Positions 43,007-51,902 of a stretch of DNA of 64,000 bases are shown piece by piece. This DNA comes from Oscillospiraceae bacterium (lineage in GTDB: Bacteria; Bacillota; Clostridia; Oscillospirales; Acutalibacteraceae): assembly GCA_902769255.1 (NCBI GenBank), contig CACXOM010000002.1, forward strand, positions 124,001 to 188,000, given 5' to 3'. The translations under genes were made by a program, and so were the position numbers. Below the pieces are notes generated by a model. That model ran no database searches. It was not told the DNA's origin and worked only from the letters and a program-made list of their open reading frames with translations. How positions within the stretch are numbered: the stretch's first letter is position 1; each line of letters opens with the position of its first letter.

Positions 43007-43354
43007 ATGAAAGCAAGATTACCTAAAGAATATCAGCCTAAATCTCAAGCGCAATTGTTAAAACAAGCGCAGGAAATGCAGGCAAATATGACTCAAATGC
43101 AGGCTGAACTCGAAGAAAAAGAATATACTGCTGAATCGGGTGGCGGAATGGTTAAAGCAACAGTTACCGGTAAATACAACATTACAAAATTAGAAATTAG
43201 TCCTGACTTAGTTGAAGACGCTAAAGATGATGTCGAAATGCTTGAAGATTTAGTTATCACCGCAGTAAATCAGGCTGTTAAAGCAGCAACTGACGAATCT
43301 GAAAGCGTTATGTCTGGACTTACGAGCGGACTTAACATTCCGGGATTGTTTTAA
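43007..43354 (+). CDS. YbaB/EbfC family nucleoid-associated protein
   Basis: Small DNA-binding protein encoded next to recR in most bacteria. The 115 residues have a Gln/Met-rich coil (LLKQAQEMQANMTQMQAELEE), then the conserved GGGMVKATVTGKYNITKLEISPDLV core, and a tail ending in GLTSGLNIPGLF. It precedes recR by 11 bp. Confidence 0.95.
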   Translation: MKARLPKEYQPKSQAQLLKQAQEMQANMTQMQAELEEKEYTAESGGGMVKATVTGKYNITKLEISPDLVEDAKDDVEMLEDLVITAVNQAVKAATDESESVMSGLTSGLNIPGLF

Positions 43355-43365
43355 GGTAAATTATT

Positions 43366-43968
43366 ATGGCTTACAATATACCTTCGGTTGACAAATTGAT
43401 TGATAAATTCACTTCCCTGCCTTCAATCGGCAGAAAATCGGCGCAAAGAATTGCTTTTCATATTCTTTCTATGCCTGAAAATGATGTTAAAGAATTTGCT
43501 CAATCTATCGTAACCGCTAAAGAAAAAGCAAAATATTGCAAATGTTGTCAAACATTAACAGATACTGATATTTGCTCTATTTGTAACGACCCTGTAAGAG
43601 ATAAATCGTTAATTTGCGTGGTCGAATCACCGCAAGATGTAATTGCATTTGAAAGAACCAAAGAATACAACGGTACTTATCATGTTTTGCACGGGCTTCT
43701 CTCACCTATTGACGGAATTACGCCTGATACATTAAAAATCAAAGAACTTCTTTATAGAGTTACTAATGAAGATGTTAAAGAAGTAATTATGGCAACTAAT
43801 CCTACAGTTGACGGCGAAGCGACAGCGATTTATATTTCAAAACTTTTAAAACCGTTTGAAATTAAAGTTACAAGGCTTGCTTATGGTATTCCTGTAGGTG
43901 CTTCGGTTGAGTATTCCGATGAAGTTACATTAATTCGTGCGTTTGACGGCAGACAGGAATTAGATTAA
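43366..43968 (+). CDS. recR: Recombination mediator RecR
   Basis: RecFOR-pathway protein that helps load RecA at gaps. 200 residues: HhH (LPSIGRKSAQRIAFHIL), a four-Cys zinc finger (CKCCQTLTDTDICSIC, about 54-69), and a Toprim domain with ICVVESPQDVIAFE and MATNPTVDGEATAIYI. It ends with VTRLAYGIPVGASVEYSDEVTLIRAFDGRQEL. Typical placement after ybaB. Confidence 0.97.
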   Translation: MAYNIPSVDKLIDKFTSLPSIGRKSAQRIAFHILSMPENDVKEFAQSIVTAKEKAKYCKCCQTLTDTDICSICNDPVRDKSLICVVESPQDVIAFERTKEYNGTYHVLHGLLSPIDGITPDTLKIKELLYRVTNEDVKEVIMATNPTVDGEATAIYISKLLKPFEIKVTRLAYGIPVGASVEYSDEVTLIRAFDGRQELD

Positions 43969-43989
43969 TAAAAAGGGAGGTTTCTGCTT

Positions 43990-44451
43990 ATGAACGAGGG
44001 CATAAAAATAATCGCTAACAACAAAAAAGCATACCACGAATATTTTGTGCTTGAAAAGTTTGAAGCAGGAATCGAACTTGTAGGCACAGAAGTAAAGTCA
44101 ATCAGAGCCGGCAGAGTTAATTTAAAAGAGAGCTGGTGTATGGTTAAAAACGGTGAGATTTTTGTAAACTATATGCATATTTCACCTTATGAGCAAGGAA
44201 ATATTTTTAACAAAGACCCTTTTAGAGTGCGCAAACTCTTAATGCACAAAAAAGAAATTGACCGTCTTTTCGGCAAAATCAAACAAGACGGTCTTACTAT
44301 TATTCCAATATCGGTTTATTTTAAAGGTTCTAAAGTTAAGGTTGAAATAGGACTATGCAAAGGTAAAAATCTTCATGATAAGCGCGAAACGCTCGCTAAA
44401 AAGCAAGCTAAAAGAGATATTGACCGTGCTTTAAAAGAACGGAATAGATAA
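43990..44451 (+). CDS. smpB: SsrA-binding protein SmpB
   Basis: Binds tmRNA for rescue of stalled ribosomes. The 153 residues show [45 protein letters not shown], and the basic C-terminal tail [34 protein letters not shown] is the ribosome site. It lies 5 bp upstream of the tmRNA gene, so the pair are probably made together. Confidence 0.97.
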   Translation: MNEGIKIIANNKKAYHEYFVLEKFEAGIELVGTEVKSIRAGRVNLKESWCMVKNGEIFVNYMHISPYEQGNIFNKDPFRVRKLLMHKKEIDRLFGKIKQDGLTIIPISVYFKGSKVKVEIGLCKGKNLHDKRETLAKKQAKRDIDRALKERNR

Positions 44452-44456
44452 AATAT

Positions 44457-44804
44457 GGGGGCGTAAAGGTTTCGACGGGGATTTTGAACTGAATTAAGCG
44501 AGTAGCGGAGTTGCACCGCTTTAAAAGTAACACTTATAAATTAATCAACACTAATAATGTTGCTTTAGCAGCCTAAGTGCTGCTCGTTCCCTATCAGATA
44601 ACCGCAGCTGATAACGGGGCGTCGACTTTGCGGTAAATGTGAGCGAAAAATAGTCTTGTATTTCGCCATAAATTAAAAGGACTACCTGATTTAGAAGATT
44701 GTTGTTTGTCGGCTTTATTAGGGAATTTAAATAATCAACTGCACTCGGAGAAAGATTCAGGAACGAATTTTCGGACAGGAGTTCGACTCTCCTCGCCTCC
44801 ACCA
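44457..44804 (+). ncRNA. ssrA: Transfer-messenger RNA (tmRNA, SsrA)
   Basis: The 5' end GGGGGCGTAAAGGTTTCGACGGGG (in two parts: GGGGGCG pairs with CGCCTCC at the 3' end) and the 3' end with encoded CCA mark a one-piece tmRNA of about 348 nt. TTCGACTCTCC is the T-loop. The tag frame reads AAC ACT AAT AAT GTT GCT TTA GCA GCC TAA (44547-44576), giving NTNNVALAA after the alanine from the RNA itself. The AAC resume codon is set by alignment of AAATTAATC to E. coli AAATTAGTC before its resume codon. Confidence 0.96.
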
Positions 44805-44809
44805 AAATT

Positions 44810-44838
44810 AAAAAACGCCGTTTTAAACGGCGTTTTTT
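44810..44838. terminator. Terminator shared by tmRNA and the araC-like gene
   Basis: A near-perfect palindrome with 14-bp arms, AAAAAACGCCGTTT (44810-44823) and its complement (44825-44838), has T-runs on both strands. Confidence 0.9.
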
Positions 44839-45604
44839 AATATGTGTAATTTTGTTTTGCGAATTCTGTCGGTGCTTTGCCGGTTAGTTTTTTAAACTCT
44901 CTTGAAAAATGAAAAACGCTGTTAAATCCGCATTTTTCAGCGGTTTCAGTTACAGAACAATTGCTGCTTAAAAGTTTCATAGCGCAGTTTATTCTTTTGT
45001 TAATAACAAATTTTATTGGGCTTATACCGAATTGTTTGAAAAACATTTTTCTAAAATACACTTCGCTGTAACCCATAATTTTTGCAAGTTCAGCGTTAGT
45101 AATATTTGGTTTTGAAATGTTATTTTCAATATATTCCACAACTTCATTTAATGGAGAGTTTTCTAAAAAATTATTTGAGAATAACAAATCAAGAATTCTA
45201 TAAAGCCTTGCCATACATCGATATTGCTTTAATTCATCGCCGTAAGAATCAAATATTTCTCTAAAAGCACGAGTTACAGAATCAGCAATTTCCGAGGAAA
45301 TAGGAATTTGCAATATTTCTTGAATTGAATCAGCATTATTTGCGTTAAAATTCACTATTATACAGTCGCTGTCATCTATAGATTTAACACTATAACTTGA
45401 ATCTTTCGGCATTAAAATGATGTTATTTTCATCAGAATAATAAGTTTTTTCATTTTGATAAAATTCGGATTTACCATATAATTTGAATGACAGTCCAATG
45501 CTTTGACGATTTTGCATTTCAAAATATTCGTCCTTTGCTTTTTTAACTTTTACTGCACCGCATATTTCTGTTATTATCAAATTTTGTATATTTATATTAC
45601 TCAT
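44837..45604 (-). CDS. AraC family transcriptional regulator
   Basis: About 255 residues. The N-terminal half is a cupin-like sensor domain without a known ligand (SIGLSFKLYGKSEFYQNEKTYYSDENNIILMPKDSSY). The C-terminal AraC double helix-turn-helix (from about 155) reads ITNAELAKIMGYSEVYFRKMFFKQFGISPIKFV and ends with AEKCGFNSVFHFSREFKKLTGKAPTEF. ATG 45604 behind GAGGA is preferred over an upstream start at 45658. It diverges from a GH5 gene and a direct-repeat operator lies between, so it probably controls that gene in response to a plant sugar. Confidence 0.88.
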   Translation of the reverse strand: MSNINIQNLIITEICGAVKVKKAKDEYFEMQNRQSIGLSFKLYGKSEFYQNEKTYYSDENNIILMPKDSSYSVKSIDDSDCIIVNFNANNADSIQEILQIPISSEIADSVTRAFREIFDSYGDELKQYRCMARLYRILDLLFSNNFLENSPLNEVVEYIENNISKPNITNAELAKIMGYSEVYFRKMFFKQFGISPIKFVINKRINCAMKLLSSNCSVTETAEKCGFNSVFHFSREFKKLTGKAPTEFAKQNYTY

Positions 45605-45673
45605 ATAACAAATCCTCGCAAAATAATTACTATAAATACATAGTATTATACAAATCAATATATTTCAAGAAAA

Positions 45674-45710
45674 AGTATCAAATATGTTAAAAATAGTATC
45701 ATATATGTTA
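45674..45710 (+). promoter_or_regulatory. AraC-type direct-repeat operator
   Basis: AGTATCAAATATGTTA (45674-45689) and AGTATCATATATGTTA (45695-45710) match at 15 of 16 positions with a 21-bp period, two helical turns, as expected for the two half-sites of an AraC dimer. The second abuts the -35 box at 45711, the position of a class II activator. Confidence 0.7.
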
Positions 45711-45740
45711 TTGAAATTTTATTTTAAATAAGTGTAATAG
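45711..45740 (+). promoter_or_regulatory. Promoter of the GH5 gene
   Basis: TTGAAA (45711-45716) and an extended -10 TGTAATAG (45733-45740), 18-bp spacing to TAATAG. The weak -10 fits an activator-dependent promoter. Confidence 0.6.
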
Positions 45741-45772
45741 AGTTAGAATGATATAAAGGAATGGTGAAAACT

Positions 45773-47330
45773 ATGAAAAAAGGCGCTTCTATTCGACTCG
45801 GTGAAGTAAATGGTATTAGATTTTACACAACAGTAAACGCAAGTTTGATTGATGATTTAGTATCAACTTATGGAGCAGAGATATCAAAAGGCACGCTTAA
45901 TTACACCTATTGATGTTGCAAGCGGCAATGAGTTGACTTTAAACGCTTCATATAACAAAGTCGATGTAAAATACACTGCAGATGAGTACTATTCAACAAA
46001 CACTTTTGTCGGCTCAATTGCAAATATTCTAACTAAAAACAGTTTCAATGCTAATTCAGGCAACTTGGCAAGGGAGTTTATCGGAAGAGGTTATATAAAA
46101 GTGAAAATCGGTGATTACGAAAAAGAAGTTTATGCTTCTTATGAGAATGATAATGTTTCAAATAATACTCGTTCAATGGCCTATGTCGCTTATCATTATA
46201 AAAATGATGAAAACAGCGACTACTCGCAAAAATCGCAAAGCATTAAAAGCAATGTGGATTATTGGGCGAGTTTAAAAAATACTGACGCACTTTTTAATTT
46301 GAGTTCAAAGAATTATTTGAATAAAATAAAGATTGGTATAAATACCGGTCGTTCGCTTGATTGTATGATAAACAAAAGCGGTGATACTTATACTGTAGCT
46401 GATTTAGAAGCTACAGAGCATAAATATGACTTTATTCAACCGACAGATGCTCAGTTGATTTCATCCTTTAAGTCAGCAGGATTTAACGCTGTAAGAATGC
46501 CTGTAACTTGGTCTGAAGCGATTGGTGATGGTCCTGATTATAAAATAAGTGATATTCTTATGGACAGAGTTCAAGAAGTCGTTGATATGATTTTAGAACA
46601 GGACATGTATTGCATTTTAAACTCGCATAATGAGTTTAATTGGCTTTATACAATAAATACTGATTTAACAAGCATGTACGCAAAATTTACGGCAATGTGG
46701 GAACAAATTTCAGAACGATTTAAAGATTATGACGGCAGGCTTATGTTCGAGGGTTACAATGAGGTTTTGAAATTACCTGATGATTGGAGCGCAAAACAAA
46801 ACAGCGACTATGCTGTGGTAAATACTCTTGCACAAAAATTCGTTAATACAGTCAGAGCAAGCGGTTCTAACAATGTGAATAGATTTATAATTGTTAATAC
46901 TTATGGTGCTTATCTTGGCGAGGATGACATTATAAATTTCACAGTACCAACCGACAGCGCAAATGATAAGTTTATATTAAATGTTCACTACTACTTTCCT
47001 GAAGGTGCATTTGGTACTAAAACAGTTAATATGCCAACGGCATACTCTGATATTGATGCAAAATTCAATATAGTTAAAAATTTGTGGTTAGATAATGGTT
47101 ACGCTGTTATGATGAATGAGTTTGGTATTGCAACAAACAATACGCTTGAAAATAGAGTTTCTTGCATTAATCGCATAACTCAAAAAGCGACTGAACTTGA
47201 TATACCAATGTTCTGGTGGGATAACGGTCTTGGCGGATTAGGATTATTTGACCGCTCTCAGTCCCCTTATGAGCAAGTCTACCCAACAATTATTTCAACT
47301 ATAATGAACAATGTTGAAAGCAGAGGGTAA
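45773..47330 (+). pseudogene. GH5 glycoside hydrolase with a +1 frameshift and a truncated N terminus
   Basis: Starting at ATG 45773 the frame reads GASIRLGEVNGIRFYTTVN...YGAEISKGTL, a domain common in clostridial surface proteins, then stops at 45911. The next frame continues it exactly (ITPIDVASGNELTL...) and runs to 47330. One extra base near 45897-45901 (CTTAATTACA for CTTATTACA) explains it; without it the gene codes 518 residues. The GH5 barrel follows with Glu in FEGYNEVLKL and Glu in VMMNEFGIA. The expected signal peptide is missing. It is a decayed gene, an assembly error or, less likely, programmed frameshifting. Confidence 0.8.
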
Positions 47331-47342
47331 TTTCAAAAAACT

Positions 47343-47371
47343 AAAAGCGGAGTTAAAAACTCCGCTTTTTT
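47343..47371 (+). terminator. Terminator after the GH5 gene
   Basis: A 12-bp perfect stem, AAAAGCGGAGTT (47343-47354) with 47358-47369, an AAA loop and a T-run. Confidence 0.9.
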
Positions 47372-47383
47372 ATATTAAAATAA

Positions 47384-47416
47384 AAACTCTTGAAACCAAA
47401 AATGATTTCAAGAGTT
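47384..47416 (-). terminator. Terminator downstream of tRNA-Gln
   Basis: A 12-bp stem, AAACTCTTGAAA (47384-47395) with TTTCAAGAGTTT (47406-47417), has a 10-nt loop and a T-run on the minus strand directly after the tRNA. Confidence 0.85.
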
Positions 47417-47491
47417 TGGCAGGGGTAGCAGGATTTGAACCTACGAATGCTGGAATCAAAATCCAGTGCCTTACCGCTTGGCGATACCCCT
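47417..47491 (-). tRNA. tRNA-Gln (UUG)
   Basis: 75 nt including encoded CCA. Acceptor AGGGGTA pairs with TACCCCT, discriminator G. The anticodon arm is CTGGA-TTTTGAT-TCCAG, so the anticodon is TTG (Gln). The T-loop is GTTCAAATC. A terminator follows. Confidence 0.97.
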
Positions 47492-47567
47492 AAATTTGAA
47501 CACCTAAAAGATTATAACAGAAAGTTTATAATTTTTCAAGTGTTAATTTAATTTTTTTTAAATTTTT

Positions 47568-48701
47568 TTAAATTCTTTTATCAATTACACCTTTTTGCGA
47601 CTGATAAAACTGTTCAAAACAGCCCTCGTCAAGCGCATTTCTGATTTTTTCCATCAAAGAATTATAAAAATAAAGATTATGCATTACGCAAAGGCGCATA
47701 CCGAGCATTTCATTTGCTCTTATCAAATGACGAATATATGCTTTTGAGTGCTTTTTGCAAACAGGACAATCACATTCATCATCAATCGGGCTTTCGTCTA
47801 AAATATATTTTGCATTATTTATATTAATTATACCTTTGCTTGTAAATAATTGTCCGTGGCGTGCGTTTCTCGAAGGCATAACACAATCAAAAAGGTCAAC
47901 TCCCCTTCTTACCGCCTCTAAAATATTCATAGGTGTTCCGACACCCATTAAATAACGAATTTTATCTTTCGGCGCAAAAGGCTCAACCGCCTCAATTACT
48001 GAATACATAACTTCTGCAGGCTCGCCTACTGCAAGACCGCCTATTGCATAGCCGTCAAGTTCCATTTCAGCAATAGTTTTCATATGTTCCGCTCTTAAAT
48101 CTTCAAAAGTACAACCTTGATTTATACCGAAAAGCAGTTGATTTTTATTAATTGTATCATCAAGAGAGTTAAGCCTTTTCATCTCTTTTTGGCAGCGTTC
48201 AAGCCAGCGTGTTGTTCTTGCACAAGACTCTTTTGCATAAGAAAACGGAGCAGGATTTTCAACACACTCATCAAAAGCCATTGCTATTGTTGAGGCGAGA
48301 TTTGATTGAATTTGCATACTCTGCTCAGGTCCCATAAAAATTTTTCTGCCGTCAATATGCGAGTGAAATTCAACGCCCTCTTCTTTTATGTTGCGCAGTT
48401 TTGCAAGCGAAAACACCTGAAAACCGCCTGAATCTGTTAAAATAGGTCCTGAAAAACCTGTGAATTTATGTAATCCACCGAGTTTTTTTACATTTTCATC
48501 ACCTGGGCGCAAGTGTAAATGATATGTGTTGCAAAGTTGCACTTGACACTTTAAATCTGCAAGGTCAAAGGCAGAAACGGCGCCTTTTATTGCGCCACAA
48601 GTTGCAACATTCATAAAAGCAGGTGTTTGCACCGTTCCGTGAACTGTTTCAAACTCTCCCCTGCGTGCGTGGTTTTCGGTTTTTAAAAGTTTATAAGCCA
48701 T
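47568..48701 (-). CDS. tgt: Queuine tRNA-ribosyltransferase
   Basis: Exchanges guanine 34 for preQ1 (or queuine) in tRNAs with GUN anticodons. The 377 residues show MNVATCGAIKG, ILTDSGGFQVFSL with the catalytic Asp, MGVGTPMNILEAVRRGVDLFDCVMPSRNARHG, and the zinc site CDCPVC...MHNLYF. It lies 9 bp downstream of queA; the two carry out consecutive steps. Confidence 0.97.
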   Translation of the reverse strand: MAYKLLKTENHARRGEFETVHGTVQTPAFMNVATCGAIKGAVSAFDLADLKCQVQLCNTYHLHLRPGDENVKKLGGLHKFTGFSGPILTDSGGFQVFSLAKLRNIKEEGVEFHSHIDGRKIFMGPEQSMQIQSNLASTIAMAFDECVENPAPFSYAKESCARTTRWLERCQKEMKRLNSLDDTINKNQLLFGINQGCTFEDLRAEHMKTIAEMELDGYAIGGLAVGEPAEVMYSVIEAVEPFAPKDKIRYLMGVGTPMNILEAVRRGVDLFDCVMPSRNARHGQLFTSKGIININNAKYILDESPIDDECDCPVCKKHSKAYIRHLIRANEMLGMRLCVMHNLYFYNSLMEKIRNALDEGCFEQFYQSQKGVIDKRI

Positions 48702-48710
48702 ATTTTCTCC

Positions 48711-49736
48711 TTAACAAATAAACATTGCATCGCCAAATGAGAAAAAGCGATATTTTTCTTCAACGGCAATTTTGTAAGCATTTAAAACATTTTCTCTGCC
48801 TGCAAGCGCAGAAATAAGCATAATAAGCGTACTTTCAGGCAAATGAAAATTGGTAATCAAAGCGTCAAGACACTTAAATTCATATCCCGGATAAATAAAA
48901 ATCGAAGTATCGTCTTCATCAGCAACAATTTTACCGCATTTGCTTGCTACTGACTCAACAGTTCTGCAAGATGTTGTGCCAACACAAATAACTCTTCCAC
49001 CGCTTTGCTTGGTTTCGTTAATAATTTCAGCAGTTTCTTGCGGTAAAACATAATGTTCCGAGTGCATTAAGTGGTTTTCAATATTTTCTTCTTTAACAGG
49101 TCTAAATGTGCCTAAACCTACATGCAAAGTAACATAAGCGATTTTTACGCCTTTTTGCTTGATTTTTTCAAGTAATTCTTCGGTAAAATGAAGACCTGCT
49201 GTAGGAGCGGCTGCCGAACCCTCATATTTTGCATATACCGTTTGATATCGCTTGCAATCTTTTAACTTCTCATGAATATAATGTGGTAGAGGCATTTCAC
49301 CGACTTTATCAAGAACTTCATAAAAATTGCCTTTATATGAAAGTTTTATAATTCTGTTGCCGTCATCTTTAACATTTATTACTTCGGCTTTTAAAATGCC
49401 GTCTGCAAAAGTAAATTTACAGCCGACTTTGGCTTTTTTGCCGGGTCCTGCCAAACATTCCCACTCATCATTTCCTAAATTTTTAAGTAATAAAAACTCA
49501 ACAACAGCGCCTGTATCTTCCCTTGTGCCGTAAATTCTCGCAGGAATTACTTTTGTGTTGTTTAAAACTAAACAATCGCCTTTGTTTAAGTAATCAATAA
49601 TATTATAAAAGTGTTTATTATCAGTTTTTCCTGTTTGCTTATCTAAAATCATTAATCGTGAATTTTCACGCTTATCTGCAGGATGCTGAGCAATTAATTC
49701 CTCAGGTAAATTATAATAAAAATCCTGCTTTCTCAT
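48711..49736 (-). CDS. queA: S-adenosylmethionine:tRNA ribosyltransferase-isomerase
   Basis: Adds the epoxycyclopentane ring from SAM to preQ1-tRNA. The 341 residues begin with [25 protein letters not shown]. They contain [58 protein letters not shown] and a closing FGDAMFI. The start overlaps the -35 region of the divergent asd promoter. Genes for preQ1 synthesis are not in the window. Confidence 0.97.
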   Translation of the reverse strand: MRKQDFYYNLPEELIAQHPADKRENSRLMILDKQTGKTDNKHFYNIIDYLNKGDCLVLNNTKVIPARIYGTREDTGAVVEFLLLKNLGNDEWECLAGPGKKAKVGCKFTFADGILKAEVINVKDDGNRIIKLSYKGNFYEVLDKVGEMPLPHYIHEKLKDCKRYQTVYAKYEGSAAAPTAGLHFTEELLEKIKQKGVKIAYVTLHVGLGTFRPVKEENIENHLMHSEHYVLPQETAEIINETKQSGGRVICVGTTSCRTVESVASKCGKIVADEDDTSIFIYPGYEFKCLDALITNFHLPESTLIMLISALAGRENVLNAYKIAVEEKYRFFSFGDAMFIC

Positions 49737-49737
49737 A

Positions 49738-49766
49738 TTGACAATCCTTTCAAATTATAGTATAAT
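49738..49766 (+). promoter_or_regulatory. Consensus promoter of asd-dapA-dapB
   Basis: Perfect -35 TTGACA (49738-49743) and perfect -10 TATAAT (49761-49766), 17-bp spacing, giving a leader of about 100 nt. A weak TCCT/AGGA hairpin with T-run (about 49820-49845) lies in the leader. The leader is too short for a lysine riboswitch. Confidence 0.9.
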
Positions 49767-49874
49767 AATACGGTGAAATTAATATTGGGTATTATGTGCT
49801 AAAATCTATTATATTGCAAAATTCCTGATATTACAAGGATTTTTTATAAATTATTTTTAGAAAGGCTGAAATTC

Positions 49875-50963
49875 ATGAAAAAATATAAGGTTGGTATTAT
49901 CGGCGCTACAGGTATGGTAGGTCAAAGATACGCTTTGTTGCTTGAAAATCACCCATGGTTTGAAATTGTAGCAGTTGCCGCTTCCCCTCGTTCAAAAGGC
50001 AAAACTTATTTTGAAGCGGTAAACGGCAGATGGGCTATGCAAAAACCTATTCCCGAAATAATGAAAGATATGGTTCTTTTTGATGCTACTGCAGATATGG
50101 AAGAAATCGCTTCTTTAGTTGATTTTGTTTTCTGCGCAGTTGATATGAAAAAAGATGAAATAAGAGAATTAGAGTTCAAATATGCTAAACTCGAATGTCC
50201 GGTTGTTTCTAACAACTCGGCTAACAGAGGTACTGAAGATGTGCCTATGCTCATACCTGAACTTAACTATGAGCATGCTGAAATTATTAAATCACAAAGA
50301 AAACGACTTGGTACAAAACGTGGTTTTGTAGCAGTTAAATCTAACTGTTCAATTCAAAACTATGTTCCTGCTCTCTTCCCTGTTAGCAAAAAATATCATG
50401 TTAAAGATGTTTTAGTATGTACATATCAGGCAATTTCAGGTGCAGGCAAGACTTTTGAACGCTGGCCTGAAATGGTTGATAATGTTATACCTTATATCGG
50501 CGGTGAAGAGGAAAAATCAGAACAAGAGCCACTTAAAATTTGGGGTAAAATTGAAGATGGCAAAATTGTTAACGCTTCAAGACCTAATTTTACCGCTCAA
50601 TGTATCAGAGTACCAGTATCAGACGGTCATTTAAGTGCAGTTTTTGTTAGATTTGAAGACGGTGAAAAACCTGAAAAAGAAGAAATGATTGATATTTGGA
50701 ACAATTTCTCATCAGTTCCTCAAAAATTGAAACTTCCTTCTGCTCCTGAAAAGTTTTTACACTATTACACCGAAGATGATATGCCACAGGTTAAATTAAC
50801 CCGTGATACTGACAAAGGTATGGCTGTTCATATCGGCAGATTAAGAGAAGATACTCAATATGATTATAAATTTGTTTGCCTTTCTCACAACACACTTCGT
50901 GGCGCTGCCGGCGGAGCTGTGTTAATGGCAGAATTCCTTGCTGCTAAAGGTTATTTTGATTAA
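49875..50963 (+). CDS. asd: Aspartate-semialdehyde dehydrogenase (archaeal/fungal-type)
   Basis: Reduces aspartyl phosphate to the semialdehyde for lysine, threonine and methionine. The 362 residues begin KVGIIGATGMVGQRYALLLENHPWF (NADP motif). The active-site Cys is in KSNCSIQNYVPAL and the motif SGAGKTFERWP follows. The pattern is that of the longer archaeal/yeast branch rather than the E. coli type. It leads dapA and dapB with gaps of 27 and 21 bp. Confidence 0.95.
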   Translation: MKKYKVGIIGATGMVGQRYALLLENHPWFEIVAVAASPRSKGKTYFEAVNGRWAMQKPIPEIMKDMVLFDATADMEEIASLVDFVFCAVDMKKDEIRELEFKYAKLECPVVSNNSANRGTEDVPMLIPELNYEHAEIIKSQRKRLGTKRGFVAVKSNCSIQNYVPALFPVSKKYHVKDVLVCTYQAISGAGKTFERWPEMVDNVIPYIGGEEEKSEQEPLKIWGKIEDGKIVNASRPNFTAQCIRVPVSDGHLSAVFVRFEDGEKPEKEEMIDIWNNFSSVPQKLKLPSAPEKFLHYYTEDDMPQVKLTRDTDKGMAVHIGRLREDTQYDYKFVCLSHNTLRGAAGGAVLMAEFLAAKGYFD

Positions 50964-50990
50964 TATTTTAATAACGAGGTTACAAAACTT

Positions 50991-51881
50991 ATGAAGAATA
51001 CTATTTTTACAGGTGCAGGCGTTGCGCTTGTAACTCCGATGAATCAAGACGGAACGGTTAATTACGAAAAATTAAAAGAAATTATTGATTTTCAAATTAA
51101 TAACGGCACAGACGCTATTATTGCCTGCGGAACAACCGCTGAAAGCGCAACAATGTCGCACGAAGAACATAAGCAAGTAATGAAATTTACAATTGATTAT
51201 GTTAATAAAAGAGTTCCGGTTATTGCAGGTACAGGCTCAAACGAAACATATTTTGCGGCTGACCTTTCTGCTTATGCCGAAGAATGTGGTGCAGATGCTC
51301 TTTTGATTGTAACACCTTATTACAACAAAACTTCGCAAGAGGGTTTAATTGCGCATTATAACTATATTGCTGACAGAGTTAATATTCCGATAATTCTTTA
51401 CAATGTACCTTCTCGTACAGGGCTTAACATTACTCCTGAAACCTATAAAGAATTAGCTAAACATAAGAATATTGTCGCTACAAAAGAGGCTTCGGGCAAT
51501 ATTTCGCAGGTTGCAAGAATTAAAGAACTTTGCGGTGATAATCTTGATATTTATTCGGGTAACGATGACCAAATTGTTCCTATTCTCTCACTCGGCGGTA
51601 AAGGTGTAATTTCTGTACTTTCCAATGTTGCACCGAAAGTTGCACATGATATTTGCGAAGAGTATTTTGACGGTAATGTTGAAAAAAGTGCAAAATTGCA
51701 AATTGAATATTTAGACCTTATCAATAATTTGTTTATTGAGGTTAACCCAACCCCTGTTAAAGAGGCTTTAAATATTATGGGCTTTGATGTAGGCGAATGT
51801 AGATTACCGCTTGTTAAACCTACGCCTGAACATTGCGAAGTTATTAAAAACTCGCTTAAAAAACACGGTTTGGCAAAATAA
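50991..51881 (+). CDS. dapA: 4-hydroxy-tetrahydrodipicolinate synthase
   Basis: Condenses aspartate semialdehyde with pyruvate, the first step to diaminopimelate and lysine. The 296 residues include GTTAESATMSHEEH, VIAGTGSNET, VTPYYNKTSQEGLI (Tyr), ILYNVPSRTG and the Schiff-base Lys in IVATKEASGNI (about Lys162). Typical length and frame. Confidence 0.97.
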   Translation: MKNTIFTGAGVALVTPMNQDGTVNYEKLKEIIDFQINNGTDAIIACGTTAESATMSHEEHKQVMKFTIDYVNKRVPVIAGTGSNETYFAADLSAYAEECGADALLIVTPYYNKTSQEGLIAHYNYIADRVNIPIILYNVPSRTGLNITPETYKELAKHKNIVATKEASGNISQVARIKELCGDNLDIYSGNDDQIVPILSLGGKGVISVLSNVAPKVAHDICEEYFDGNVEKSAKLQIEYLDLINNLFIEVNPTPVKEALNIMGFDVGECRLPLVKPTPEHCEVIKNSLKKHGLAK

Positions 51882-51902
51882 TAATTAAAGGAATGTATAA
51901 TA

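Noticed and set aside
44551-44805. An 84-codon minus-strand frame over the tmRNA gene
   Set aside because: It is the antisense of the tmRNA, whose ends, T-loop and tag are clear; such frames are a known artefact.
47311-47493. A 60-codon plus-strand frame ending in GFEPTNAGIK...
   Set aside because: It runs antisense through tRNA-Gln and a terminator; the tail is the usual false peptide of a tRNA complement.
49773-49874. A possible lysine riboswitch in the asd-dapAB leader
   Set aside because: The leader is about 100 nt, shorter than a lysine riboswitch aptamer, and no aptamer core was recognised.
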